DNA of 62,235 bases from CAZGOM01 sp964542875 (GCA_964542875.1 CAZIWA010000015.1:1-62235); one strand, 5' to 3'. Positions 41,896 through 51,188 are shown, counted from the first letter of the stretch. Numbers and translations are program-made. The notes: generated by a model not told the origin, from the letters alone.

Positions 41896-43620
41896 TCAGT
41901 CGGGCAGGGAGGCGAGTTCCTTGTCGAGAGCCTGCATGAGGGGTGCGAGGGCTTTGTCGGAGAAGTCGAAGGGGATTTGAGCGGCTTTGAAGAGGTCGGG
42001 GAGGGGCGCGCGACCGCCGATGGCCAGGGCGGTGCGGTAGTTTCTGATGGCCGTTTTCGGGTCTTTCTTGTACTGAAGCCAGAGCTGAAGCGCGCCGAGC
42101 TGGGCGATGCCGTATTCGATGTAATAGAAGGCGTAGTTGAAGATGTGGAGCTGGCGGTGCCAGAGGGTGGCGCGGTTTTCTTCAAAGCCGGTGAAGTCGA
42201 TGACGGGGCTGTAGAACCGGTCGAGGATGGCGAGCCATTCTTCGCGGCGGCCGGCGCGGGTGTGGTCCGGGTGGGTGTAGAGCCAGTGCTGGAAGGAATC
42301 GATGGTGGCCATCCAGGGGAGGAAACGGATGACGCGCTCCAGGACGCCGCGCTTGGCGCGCAGGGCGTCCGCGGGGGAATAGAAGACGCCCAGGTAGTCA
42401 CTGGAGAAAAGCTCCATGGACATGGAGGCGACTTCACAGAACTCCAGGCCGGGGGAGCGCAGATCGACGATGGGTTCATCGCAGGCGGCCAGGAAGTGGA
42501 AGGCGTGGCCGGCTTCATGGAGGAGGGTTTCGACGTCGTCATGGACGCCTGCGGCGTTCATGAAGATGAAGGGTTCACGGGAGAGTTCGAGTGAGGATTG
42601 GTAGCCGCCTGGGCGTTTGCCTTTGCGGCTGTCGAGGTCGAGGTTTCGGCCTTGCTTGAGGTTGGAGAATTGTTTGGCAAGGTCTGGAGAGACTTTTTCG
42701 AGGACCTGGGTGGTTTTGGCAAGGAAGCCGGGGATGTCTTTTTCATCAAAGGGCCGCAGGGCGGGCCGGCCTTTGGCGTCGACGCTGAGGTCCCAGGGGC
42801 GCAGGGTGTCCACACCGAGGGTGGCCTTGCGGCGTTCATCGAGCTTTTTGACGACGGGAACGCACTGGGAGGCGATGGCGTCGCCGAACTGGAGGCACTG
42901 CTGGGGGGAGTAGTCAAAGCGTTTGAAGGACTTCCATGCGTAGGCACGGTATTCAGGGAGGGCGGCGTTTTTAGCCATCTGGGTGCGGATGGCGAAGAGC
43001 TGCTCGAAAGTTTCTTCGATCTGGTCTTTGTCCTGAAGGCGCCGGCCCGCGGTGAGACGCCAGGCGGCTTCGCGGGTGGGGCGGTCGGTTTCTTCCAGGA
43101 AGCGGGCCATCTGCTGGAGGGTGTATTGCTTGCCTTTGAACTCGACGACCATGCGGCCGCAGAGCTTGTTGTACTGGGTGGTGAGCTCGGTGACGCGGGT
43201 TTGCAGGGGGATGTTGGCTTCGCGGTAGAGTTCGATTTCCGCTTGCCACTTGCGGATGAGGACCTTCATCTTGGGTTCGGTGAGCTCTTTGAGAGCAGGA
43301 GAGGCGACGAACTTCTTCTGGAGTTCAAACGAGAGAGGTTGGAGCTTGGGGAAGATTTCCTGCGCGAAGAGCATGTAGGCTTTTTCAAGCTCGGCGTCCT
43401 CGGTGTTGCAGGCGTGTGCATTGTGGGCACGGGAATAGGCTTCGTCCAACACTTCGCCCAGGGCGCTAAGGTCCAACAGGAAGTCCGTGAGGGATTGCCT
43501 GGTTTCGATGGGGCGTTCCAGCAGGGCTTTAAAGAGCTCCTGCAGGCGGGGAAGGTCTGTGGGGTTGAGGTCTGCGGGGACGAAAGGGCGGGAAGGTGCC
43601 GGGAGGGTGTTGGTGGTCAT
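41896..43620 (-). CDS. M3 family oligoendopeptidase
   Basis: The product has 574 residues, typical for PepF-like oligoendopeptidases. The zinc motif HEAGH lies in TLLHEAGHAFHF (about residues 366-377), and the third ligand is probably the E in SPGLEFCEVASMSMEL about 30 residues later. The N-terminal half is helical. It hydrolyses short peptides in the cytoplasm and has no signal peptide. It is the last gene of a leftward pair with recN, separated from it by a 310-base repeat block. Confidence 0.93.
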   Translation of the reverse strand: MTTNTLPAPSRPFVPADLNPTDLPRLQELFKALLERPIETRQSLTDFLLDLSALGEVLDEAYSRAHNAHACNTEDAELEKAYMLFAQEIFPKLQPLSFELQKKFVASPALKELTEPKMKVLIRKWQAEIELYREANIPLQTRVTELTTQYNKLCGRMVVEFKGKQYTLQQMARFLEETDRPTREAAWRLTAGRRLQDKDQIEETFEQLFAIRTQMAKNAALPEYRAYAWKSFKRFDYSPQQCLQFGDAIASQCVPVVKKLDERRKATLGVDTLRPWDLSVDAKGRPALRPFDEKDIPGFLAKTTQVLEKVSPDLAKQFSNLKQGRNLDLDSRKGKRPGGYQSSLELSREPFIFMNAAGVHDDVETLLHEAGHAFHFLAACDEPIVDLRSPGLEFCEVASMSMELFSSDYLGVFYSPADALRAKRGVLERVIRFLPWMATIDSFQHWLYTHPDHTRAGRREEWLAILDRFYSPVIDFTGFEENRATLWHRQLHIFNYAFYYIEYGIAQLGALQLWLQYKKDPKTAIRNYRTALAIGGRAPLPDLFKAAQIPFDFSDKALAPLMQALDKELASLPD

Positions 43621-43644
43621 GTGGAAATGATAGCCAAAGTGATG

Positions 43645-43936
43645 TAAGAAGTTGGATGTCAGATGTGAGATGTATCAGAAACAGATCACTTTCCCGACAC
43701 CGCAGCTTTAATGTGGAGGAGACTTTTCCAGCACCCATCGAGGGTGCTGGAAAACAAGAAGCAATCAAATGTTTGTTGTCCGGGGGCTGCGCTCGAAGAC
43801 TCGCTGACCCCCGGCTACGGGCGGTCGCCCCGCTGGGGCGCAGAAAAATGCGCAATGCGTGCAAACATCAAACACATGCGACTTTGTCATGTTGCTACAG
43901 ACGCCACTTCTCGCTTCATACATCAAACATTACTTC
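43645..43936. repeat. composite repeat: GATGTTA-type arms around two other repeats
   Basis: 43645-43679 and 43914-43936 are inverted arms of the GATGT-iterated type. Inside lie a perfect 13-bp hairpin TTTTCCAGCACCC/GGGTGCTGGAAAA (43724-43754) and the 120-base GCGCTCGAAGACTCGC element (43781-43900), which matches 25609-25726. The hairpin and its left flank recur at 58040-58088. The block fills the gap between recN and the M3 peptidase gene; no gene is seen in it. The right arm reaches the last codons of recN. Confidence 0.7.
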
Positions 43937-45774
43937 CCGGCGGAGGCGATGAGTTCGCGGATTTGGGCGCGGGTGGTGTCGGTGATGTTTCGGCCGGTGA
44001 GCATTTCCGCGAGTTCTTCGATGCGTTCGTCACCTTCGAGCCGGGTGACGGCGGTGGAGGTGGAGCGGGAGTCCCCCTCGCCCTGGACGGATTTTTCAAT
44101 GCGGAAGTGCCGGTCGGCGAATGCGGCGATCTGGGGGAGGTGGGTGATGCAGAGGACCTGGTGGCCGTGGGAGGGCGTGGGGTCGGTTTTTTTGGATTTT
44201 TTCGTTTTTGCGTCGGAGCCGGTTGCTGAACCGGGGCGGGCGAGGGCACGGAGCTTGGTGCCGATGATGGTGCCCATGCGTCCGCCGATGTTTGAGTCGA
44301 TTTCGTCGAAGACGAGGACGGAGACTCGGTCGGTTTGGGCGAGGATGGATTTAAGGGCGAGCATGATGCGGGAAAGTTCGCCCCCCGAGGCGATTTTGCG
44401 CAGGGGGCGGGTGGGCTGGCCGGGGTTGGTGGAGACGAGGAGTTCGATCGTCTGGAGGCCCCAAGGCCCGGCGGCGAGCTTGGCGCCTGCGCCGGGCACG
44501 GGGGAGAGCTCCAGGGATTCGGGAGCGCCGATGAACTCCACGGTGAGCTTGGCTTCGGACATGCCAAGGTCTTTGAGTTGTTCTTCGATGAGGGGTTTTA
44601 GTTCCTTTGCACCCGCTTCACGGAGGGTGGTGAGCTGGCCGCCCAGCTTGAGGATTTCCTTGGCGGTCTGGTCGATTTTCTGCTGGATCTGGGTTTGGTC
44701 CTGGTCCTGGCCGTTTAAGGTGGCGAGGATGGCGCCGATTTTTTCACGATAGGCCAGGACGAGGGAGACGGGGTCGGTGCTGTGAGGCTGCTCGGTGAGC
44801 ACCTGTGCGACACGGGGGCCGGTGTATTTAGAGACGAGCCGGTTGATGGTGTTGAGCCGGTCGTCGATTTCTTCGAGCTCGCCGGGGTTGATCTCCAGGC
44901 GGTCGACGTGGCGGCCGAGCTCAAAGGCGGCGTCGTAGAGGAGGCTGGTGCCGGTTTTGACCTGTTCAGCGATGTTGGCCAGGCCGGGGTCGAGCTCGCC
45001 AAGATTGCCCAGAATCTGGGCGATGATCTGGAGGCGTTCGATGACACTGGCGTCTGCTTCGTAAAGTGCGCCGTGGGCCTGGCCGGCTTCGCGTTTGATC
45101 TTTTCAACGTTGGAGAGGAGGGCGTGACGCTGGCGGAGCTCTTCAAACTCGCCCTGGAGAAGGCGTGCTTCATCGATTTCATTGGCCTGGAAGTCGTAGA
45201 GCTCCCGCTGTTGACGGCGCAGTTCTACGGAGGCGCCGAGGTTGCTGCGGGCGGCGAGGAGCTCCTTAAGGCGGTTGTAAGCCTCGGTGTAGGCCTTGCG
45301 GGTGAGGAGGGCCTTGGAGAACTCATCGAGGATGTCGAGCTGATTGGAGGGTTTTAAGAGGAACTGGTGGTCGTGCTGGCCGTGGATGTCGACGAGGAGT
45401 TCGCCCACCTGGCGGGCGACGCCCGAGGGAATGGGCTGGCCGTTGACGCTGACGCCGGTGCGGCCTGAGGCGTAGAGCTTGCGGGTGATGAGGAGCGGTT
45501 CGCCGGGGGCCAGATCCGGGTTGTCGATGACGAGGGCGACTTTGCGGGTGACTTCCGGGTCTGCAATGTCGAACACGCCGGTGACGCGGGCTTCCTGCGC
45601 GCCGGGACGGATCATGTCGCTGCCGGAGCGGAGGCCAAGGAGGATTTCAAATGCGCCGATGATGAGGCTTTTGCCTGCGCCGGTGCGGCCGGTGAAGCAG
45701 TTGAGCCCGTCACCGAGCTCAATGGTGAGGTCTTCGATGACGGCGAGCTGGCTGATGTGTATTTCTCGAAGCAC
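43930..45774 (-). CDS. recN: DNA repair protein RecN
   Basis: The product has 614 residues. It is an SMC-like ATPase with Walker A GRTGAGKSLIIGA (29-41; R replaces the usual E of GETGAGKS), a long coiled-coil middle, the ABC signature in ASGGELSRIMLALKS, and Walker B VLVFDEIDSNIGG. The C-terminal CITHLPQIAAFADRHF block is also conserved. RecN acts on double-strand breaks with RecA. It is divergent from ridA. No convincing LexA box was found upstream. Confidence 0.96.
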   Translation of the reverse strand: MLREIHISQLAVIEDLTIELGDGLNCFTGRTGAGKSLIIGAFEILLGLRSGSDMIRPGAQEARVTGVFDIADPEVTRKVALVIDNPDLAPGEPLLITRKLYASGRTGVSVNGQPIPSGVARQVGELLVDIHGQHDHQFLLKPSNQLDILDEFSKALLTRKAYTEAYNRLKELLAARSNLGASVELRRQQRELYDFQANEIDEARLLQGEFEELRQRHALLSNVEKIKREAGQAHGALYEADASVIERLQIIAQILGNLGELDPGLANIAEQVKTGTSLLYDAAFELGRHVDRLEINPGELEEIDDRLNTINRLVSKYTGPRVAQVLTEQPHSTDPVSLVLAYREKIGAILATLNGQDQDQTQIQQKIDQTAKEILKLGGQLTTLREAGAKELKPLIEEQLKDLGMSEAKLTVEFIGAPESLELSPVPGAGAKLAAGPWGLQTIELLVSTNPGQPTRPLRKIASGGELSRIMLALKSILAQTDRVSVLVFDEIDSNIGGRMGTIIGTKLRALARPGSATGSDAKTKKSKKTDPTPSHGHQVLCITHLPQIAAFADRHFRIEKSVQGEGDSRSTSTAVTRLEGDERIEELAEMLTGRNITDTTRAQIRELIASAGK

Positions 45775-45980
45775 GGGGCACGTCCTTGTGTCCGGGGTGT
45801 GGGTCTATTGTAATGAAGGGCGCATGGTGTTTGTTCGGGTTATGGGGGTGGAGGGGGGATTTTTGCGTGCGGGTTTTGGAATTGCGTTTCACTGGGGGCG
45901 CTTGCCGACAATCTGGATTTGCGAGAACATATTGTCTTCCCCGAATCGTAAGACACATTTGAACAAGTCGAGAAAAGACC

Positions 45981-46460
45981 ATGGCCATTACCCCCGGCGC
46001 GCGTGATCAGAAGCTTGAATCCCTTGGGTATCCGCTTGATAAGGTGAAGTACACGCCGGGGGGAATGATCGAACCGCTGGCCATCGACGGGGACACGATG
46101 TACCTGTCGGGCCAGGTGCCGTTTGACGGGGATGAGTTGAAATATGTCGGCAAAGTGCCTTCCAAGGTGAGCGTAAACGATGCAAAGAAGGCGGCTGCGC
46201 TGTGCGCGGCGAACCTGCTGCGCGTGGCACGCAAGAACCTGGGAAGCCTGGACCGGGTGGAACGGGTGATTCGCGTGACGGGGTATGTGAATGCCGACGC
46301 GGACTTCACGGACTGCCACGTGGCGGTGAACGGCGCCAGTGAACTTTTGAAGGATGTGCTGGGCCCCGCAGGCAGCCACGCGCGGACGGCGCTGGGGCTG
46401 GGGCAGCTTCCGCTTGGTGTGGCGGTTGAGGTGGAAATGATCGTGAAGATCAAGCGGTGA
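45981..46460 (+). CDS. ridA: RidA/YjgF family protein
   Basis: The product has 159 residues of the longer RidA branch (YjgF/LpxA-like second type). It contains LESLGYPLDKVKYTPGGMIEP, LSGQVPFDG, ALCAANLLRVARKNLGSLDR and the C-terminal strand LPLGVAVEVEMIVKIKR. Canonical RidA deaminates reactive enamines from PLP enzymes using a conserved Arg near the C-terminus. This longer subfamily lacks some of those residues, so the activity is not assured. Divergent from recN. Confidence 0.85.
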   Translation: MAITPGARDQKLESLGYPLDKVKYTPGGMIEPLAIDGDTMYLSGQVPFDGDELKYVGKVPSKVSVNDAKKAAALCAANLLRVARKNLGSLDRVERVIRVTGYVNADADFTDCHVAVNGASELLKDVLGPAGSHARTALGLGQLPLGVAVEVEMIVKIKR

Positions 46461-46593
46461 GTGAAGAGGGGTTGGGGGGCTGGCCGGATTAAGACCGGAG
46501 CGGATTGTCGGGCAGTGAAATTCGTCTTCCTTGTTTTGATTGTTCTCCATATGCCGGCGGTGCCGGTTTAACACTCATGAAAGAGAGCCTGTA

Positions 46594-47415
46594 ATGCGTT
46601 CTAGCGTTGTCAAAAAGAAGCTGGCTGAAAAGAAGCCCGTCCATGGCGTGTGTCTTCACCTGACCGACCCTTCGCTGCATGAGCTGGTGGGTCTGATGGG
46701 TTTCGACTTCATCTGGATGGACATGGAACACCATGCTTACGACGTGCAGACGGCCAACGACAACATCCGCGCCTCCCGCGTGGGCCGGGTGGACATCATG
46801 ACCCGGTGCGCCAAGGGCGAATTCATGCGCATGGGCCGGATGCTTGAGTGCGGCGCGCACGGCATCATGTACCCGCGCATCTCCAACGCCGCGGAAGCGC
46901 GCGAAGTGGTGAAGTGGGCGAAGTTCGCCCCCATGGGCCAGCGCGGCTTTGACGGCGGCAACCCGGACATGCCCTACTGCACCATGGACATGGTGGAATA
47001 CCTGAAGTTCGCCAACGACAACACGTGGATCGTGGCGCAGATTGAAGACGAAGGCGCGCTTAACCAAGTGGAAGAAATCGCCGCGGTTCCCGGCATCGAC
47101 GTGGTGATGCTTGGCCAGGCGGACTTCTCCGTGCTGTCTGGCATCCCCGGCCAGTTTGGCCACCAGAAGATCAAGGATGCGCTGAATCGGATCAAGAAGG
47201 CAACCGACGCGGCAGGCAAGGCGTGGGGCACCCCCGCAGGCACCAAGGACCGCGTGAAGGAACTGCTGGACATGGGCGCGCTGTGGATTCCCTGCGGCTG
47301 CGACCTGATTTTCGTCAAGACCGCGCTTGAAAAGCTGCAGGCGGAATTTGGCCCGCTGGGCTTTACCTACAACAACCAACTGCTCAAGGGTGAGAGCTAC
47401 ATGCAGAAGAGCTAA
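46594..47415 (+). CDS. HpcH/HpaI family aldolase
   Basis: The product has 273 residues from the ATG at 46594. It is a (beta/alpha)8 class II pyruvate aldolase, with FDFIWMDMEHHAYD holding the catalytic-base His and AQIEDEGALNQVEEIAAVPG providing the metal-ligand Glu. The metal-ligand Asp lies in DVVMLGQADFSVLSG. It cleaves 2-keto-3-deoxy acids to pyruvate and an aldehyde. Codons are strongly C-ending, as in highly expressed genes. A Gfo/Idh oxidoreductase follows, so both may serve one sugar-acid pathway, although a repeat element separates them. Confidence 0.9.
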   Translation: MRSSVVKKKLAEKKPVHGVCLHLTDPSLHELVGLMGFDFIWMDMEHHAYDVQTANDNIRASRVGRVDIMTRCAKGEFMRMGRMLECGAHGIMYPRISNAAEAREVVKWAKFAPMGQRGFDGGNPDMPYCTMDMVEYLKFANDNTWIVAQIEDEGALNQVEEIAAVPGIDVVMLGQADFSVLSGIPGQFGHQKIKDALNRIKKATDAAGKAWGTPAGTKDRVKELLDMGALWIPCGCDLIFVKTALEKLQAEFGPLGFTYNNQLLKGESYMQKS

Positions 47416-47484
47416 ACGCACCCTTGCGTTTTGTTTGATTCTTTCGGCGTCTGGGCTTAACGGCTCCGATGCCGGTTTTTGAAG

Positions 47485-47611
47485 ACGGGTATCGGGGTCC
47501 GGGGTCCGGGTTTCGGGTATCGGGTGAAGAAATTCAGCAGACCCACGGTCTGGCTGCTCCACTCTTGAATTTCCTTACCCGATACCCGGAACCCGATACC
47601 CCAAACCCCTG
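47485..47611. repeat. nested inverted-repeat element (CGGGTATCGGG type)
   Basis: The left arm (47485-47529) and right arm (47574-47611) pair over about 35 bases. The inner 21 match at 20 positions plus one indel. The arms are iterations of CGGGTATC/CGGGTTTC. The loop has its own two-level hairpin: AAATTCA/TGAATTT outside CAGACC-CAC-GGTCTG. It fills the gap between the aldolase and oxidoreductase genes. Confidence 0.82.
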
Positions 47612-47632
47612 TTTCATTGGAGCGTTCTACAA

Positions 47633-48631
47633 ATGAGCAAGAAACATAGCGTATTGATCGTGGGCGTGGGTTCGATCGGCGAGCGGCACCTGCGTTGCTT
47701 TGAAGCAACGGGCCGGGCGGATGTGGGGCTGGCTGAAGTGAACCCGACGCTGCGCGCGACGGTGGCGGACCGGTACAAGACCAAGCGGGTGTATGACTCG
47801 CTGGATGCGGCGCTGGCCGCGGGCGCATGGGACATGGCGCTGATCGCGACACCGGCGCAGTTCCATATCGCACAGGCGACGCAGTGCGTGAAGGCGGGCC
47901 TGAATGTGCTGATTGAAAAGCCGCTTAGCACTTCGACCGATGGGATCGAAGGACTGCTGGCAGCGGTGAAGGAGCAGGGCGTGATCGTGGGCGTGGCATA
48001 CACGCACCGGTCGATTGTCCCGCTGGGCGGCGCGCGCGAAGCGGTGCTGTCGGGCAAGTTCGGCACGCCGGTGCAGGTGGTGGTGAATTGCGGGCAGCAC
48101 TTCCCATTTTTCCGCCCGGCTTACAAAGACATTTATTACAAGGACCGCAAGACCGGCGGCGGCGCGATTCAAGATGCGCTCACCCATATGGTGAACGCCG
48201 TGGAGTGGCTGGTGGGCCCGATGACGCAAGTGATCGGCGATGCACAGCATCTGGTGCTGGAGAGCGTGACCGTGGAAGACACGGTGCACCTTTTGGCCCG
48301 GCACGGGAAGGTGATGGTGAGCTACCAGCTCAACCAGCACCAGTACGCCAATGAAGTGACCGTGCAGATCAACTGCACCAAGGGCGTGGTGAAGTACGAG
48401 GCGCATAACGGCCGATTCCTGACCTGGACCAGCCCTTCGGAACCCGCGGTGGAGAACAAATATCCCGCGATGGAACGCGATACGGCGTACATCAACCAGG
48501 CGAACCTGTTCATGGATGCGCTGGAAGAAAAGGCGCCGTTTGTGTGCTCGCTGGAAGATGGGTTGCAGACGCTCAAGGCGAATTTGGCGATCCTGGCGTG
48601 CGCGGATGCGCCGGCGTGGAAGACCGTATGA
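47633..48631 (+). CDS. Gfo/Idh/MocA family oxidoreductase
   Basis: The product has 332 residues. The dinucleotide motif VGVGSIGERHLRCF lies at about residues 9-22. IATPAQFHIAQATQCVKAG then leads to the catalytic EKPLS (about 101-105), and DALTHMVNAVEWLVG carries the conserved His of the substrate domain. It is NAD(P)-dependent and acts on a sugar or sugar acid. It lies downstream of the HpcH/HpaI aldolase on the same strand. Confidence 0.92.
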   Translation: MSKKHSVLIVGVGSIGERHLRCFEATGRADVGLAEVNPTLRATVADRYKTKRVYDSLDAALAAGAWDMALIATPAQFHIAQATQCVKAGLNVLIEKPLSTSTDGIEGLLAAVKEQGVIVGVAYTHRSIVPLGGAREAVLSGKFGTPVQVVVNCGQHFPFFRPAYKDIYYKDRKTGGGAIQDALTHMVNAVEWLVGPMTQVIGDAQHLVLESVTVEDTVHLLARHGKVMVSYQLNQHQYANEVTVQINCTKGVVKYEAHNGRFLTWTSPSEPAVENKYPAMERDTAYINQANLFMDALEEKAPFVCSLEDGLQTLKANLAILACADAPAWKTV

Positions 48632-48678
48632 GTTATTGAACAAGGCTGCATGGCAAGGGTTTCAGATCGGAGGGGGCA

Positions 48679-49572
48679 ATGCATTGGTCGAATGCAGGCT
48701 TGGTGATACTTGCGGCATTGGGCGTGTTGTTTCTGCTGCTGATTGGCCTATTTGCCTTCCTGGTTCTGGTGGTACGGTGGCTTGCCAAAAAAGGCCGCAA
48801 CGCCTCGCAAGGGGCAAACCGCACTGACGTGACGCAAGGGGTCAAGCCGTGGCGGGAGTCTGCTGGAGATTTGAAGCCGCAAGCCGGCGTCGTCGAGCCC
48901 AAAGGCGGATCGCCGTCTGAATTCCTCGCTTATCTCAGGGACCTGCACTCACGTAAAACCGATGGAACCCATCCGCAACTGGCACTTTCGCTCCGGCGCT
49001 TGTGCCAGGATATGGCCTCTCATCCTTCGATGGAATTTGTGGATGCGCTCAGGCCTTTTCTCGTGGATCCCAACGGCGAAATTCGCCAGATCGCCGGCCA
49101 TGCGATGGCGGCCACCGGCCGGCTTGATGCGCTGGAGGCGGTGAAGGAGGCGTTGAGGGTTCGAGATTTGGAAGTGGACAAGCAGGTCATCGCGGGATTG
49201 AACGCGGCGCTGGAGTCCAGACGGCTTGATGCGGCTTTGATTCAAGGGGTCTGGAAAGAACTGCTCGTCTATTTGCGGACAGGGCGGCCTGCTGACGCCC
49301 AGAGCCGCGCCGTGGCGAAGCTGCTGGTGTGGGGCGATCCTGAAAAGGCCGCAGAGGTGCTGCTGCTTCCCGAGATTGCCAAGGCGGATTCGCCCTGGTG
49401 CCCGGAGGTGATTCGTTCATTCATCTCCCGCCCGGAAAAGTTTCCTAGGGCGATGTTGGAAGACATCATGACGCAGGCGCTGGCGCGCAAGGACGAAGAC
49501 CCGCTTCGACAGGATGTGCTGCGTGCGTGCGCTGAGATTCTGGTTCTTCTGCCCCATCAAAAGGTGGAGTAG
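48679..49572 (+). CDS. membrane protein with HEAT-like helical repeats
   Basis: The 297-residue product has one N-terminal membrane helix (LGVLFLLLIGLFAFLVLVVRWLA, about 15-37), a charged linker, then paired helices from about residue 90 on (GEIRQIAGHAMAATGRLDALEAVKEAL reads as a HEAT repeat). It is probably a cytoplasmic scaffold anchored to the membrane. The start has GGAGGGG about 5 bases upstream. No homologue is named. fumC follows after 103 bases. Confidence 0.55.
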   Translation: MHWSNAGLVILAALGVLFLLLIGLFAFLVLVVRWLAKKGRNASQGANRTDVTQGVKPWRESAGDLKPQAGVVEPKGGSPSEFLAYLRDLHSRKTDGTHPQLALSLRRLCQDMASHPSMEFVDALRPFLVDPNGEIRQIAGHAMAATGRLDALEAVKEALRVRDLEVDKQVIAGLNAALESRRLDAALIQGVWKELLVYLRTGRPADAQSRAVAKLLVWGDPEKAAEVLLLPEIAKADSPWCPEVIRSFISRPEKFPRAMLEDIMTQALARKDEDPLRQDVLRACAEILVLLPHQKVE

Positions 49573-49675
49573 CGGACACACGCGACGGCACCTGACCCCG
49601 ATACGACATGGGCGTGGGGATATTGGTAAACTTTCCGGCTCAAAATCCCCTTTATTTTCAAGAAAGAAGCCAGCC

Positions 49676-51109
49676 ATGAGCGACAGCGTGAAGTACCGCA
49701 AGGAAAAGGATTCAATGGGCGAGATGCAGGTGCCGGAATGGGCCCTGTGGGGCGCCAGCACTCAACGTGCGGTGTTTAACTTTCCGGTGTCGGGCAAGGG
49801 CGTGCCGGCGGAAGTGGTGAAGGCATTCGGCTTGCTCAAGGCTGCCTGCGCACGCGTGAATGCCGACCTAGGCAAGCTGCCCGCCGACAAGGCCGCTGCG
49901 ATTATCGATGTGGCCGGTGAGGTGGCCAACGGCGATCACAACGCGCACTTTGTGGTGGACGTGTATCAGACCGGTTCGGGCACTTCGACGAACATGAATG
50001 CCAACGAAGTGATCGCCAACCGGATTCACCAGAAGGCCGGCAAGGCCATTGGTTCACGCGATCTTGCTCATCCCAACGACCATGTGAACATGGGGCAGTC
50101 CAGCAATGACACGTTCCCCACGGCGATGCACATCGCCGCAGCGGTGGCGATCAAGGCGCAACTGATTCCCGCGCTCGAAAAGCTGCACGCGATTCTGGAT
50201 AAGCAGGCCAAGCAGTGGGACGACGTGATCAAGATCGGCCGCACCCACCTGATGGACGCGACCCCGATCCGTATGGGTCAGGTGTTTTCGGGGTACGCGG
50301 CGCAGGCGCATTTCGCGGTGCTGCGTGCCAAGGCGGCTCTGGAAGACATGCGCACCAACATGCCCATCGGCGGGACCGCGGTGGGCACGGGCATCAACAC
50401 GCACCCGGAATTCGGCGCGCGGGTGTGCGCGGAGCTTTCCAAGAAGACCGGCATCGAGTTCGTCGAAGCCAAAAACCATTTTGAAGCGCAGGCCGCCAAG
50501 GACTCTTTCGTGGCCGCCAGCGGTCAGCTTAAGACCATCGCGGTGTCGCTGACGAAGATTGCCAATGACATCCGTTGGCTGGGCTCGGGCCCGCGTTGCG
50601 GACTGTTTGAACTGAGCCTGCCGGCGATTCAGCCTGGCTCTTCGATCATGCCCGGCAAGGTGAACCCCGTGATCTGCGAAGCGGTGATCCAGGTGGCGTG
50701 CCGGGTGATCGGCAATGACGCGGTGATCGCACATGCCGGCCTGGGCGGCATTGGTTCTCTGCTGGAGCTGAACGTGGCCATGCCTGTGATGTCCGATGCG
50801 ATTCAGGAATCGATCGCGCTTTTGGCCAAGGGCTCGGAAGTGTTCGTCGACAACTTGCTCAAGGACCTGGAAGTGAACCGCAAGGAATGCGAAGCAACCA
50901 TCGAGCAGAGCCTGATGATGTGCACCAGCCTTGCACCGGTGATCGGTTACGACAATGCGGCGAAGCTGGCCAAGGAAGGGTTCACCTCCGGCAAGACCAT
51001 CCGGCAGCTTGCGCTGGAGAAGAAGCTGGTGGACCCTGCGAAGCTGACGGAACTGCTGGACGCACGCTCCATGACCGAGCCCGGCGGCGACGGCGCGGCA
51101 GGCGGCTAA
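49676..51109 (+). CDS. fumC: class II fumarate hydratase
   Basis: The product has 477 residues. It is a fumarase/aspartase superfamily member with GSGTSTNMNANEV, GQSSNDTFPTAMHIA, TPIRMGQVFSGY and the signature GSSIMPGKVNPV. It hydrates fumarate to L-malate in the TCA cycle, in the cytoplasm, with no iron-sulfur cluster. Codon use is C-rich, as expected for a well-expressed gene. The stop codon forms part of a palindromic repeat, and a terminator follows at 51158. Confidence 0.95.
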   Translation: MSDSVKYRKEKDSMGEMQVPEWALWGASTQRAVFNFPVSGKGVPAEVVKAFGLLKAACARVNADLGKLPADKAAAIIDVAGEVANGDHNAHFVVDVYQTGSGTSTNMNANEVIANRIHQKAGKAIGSRDLAHPNDHVNMGQSSNDTFPTAMHIAAAVAIKAQLIPALEKLHAILDKQAKQWDDVIKIGRTHLMDATPIRMGQVFSGYAAQAHFAVLRAKAALEDMRTNMPIGGTAVGTGINTHPEFGARVCAELSKKTGIEFVEAKNHFEAQAAKDSFVAASGQLKTIAVSLTKIANDIRWLGSGPRCGLFELSLPAIQPGSSIMPGKVNPVICEAVIQVACRVIGNDAVIAHAGLGGIGSLLELNVAMPVMSDAIQESIALLAKGSEVFVDNLLKDLEVNRKECEATIEQSLMMCTSLAPVIGYDNAAKLAKEGFTSGKTIRQLALEKKLVDPAKLTELLDARSMTEPGGDGAAGG

Positions 51110-51139
51110 TCACGGGGGACCATGATTAGAGAGTAGAAA
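51107..51139. repeat. stop-codon palindrome (TAATCACGG type)
   Basis: TAATCACGG-GGGA-CCATGATTA begins with the TAA stop codon of fumC itself. The tail GAGAGTAGAAACGAG follows. Eight of nine positions pair, and the loop is the same GGGA as at 36274. Confidence 0.7.
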
Positions 51140-51157
51140 CGAGAGCGAATACCAATA

Positions 51158-51188
51158 GAGCCCAGGCCGAGTGGTCTGGGCTTTTTTA
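51158..51188 (+). terminator. rho-independent terminator of fumC
   Basis: AGCCCAGGCC-GAGT-GGTCTGGGCT is followed by TTTTTTATT. It has a strong stem and a clear T tract, 50 bases after the fumC stop codon. Confidence 0.9.

Noticed and set aside
45920..45945. LexA-like site GAACATATTGTC in the recN/ridA gap
   Set aside because: The half-sites are not symmetric and it lies about 155 bases from recN; too weak to call.
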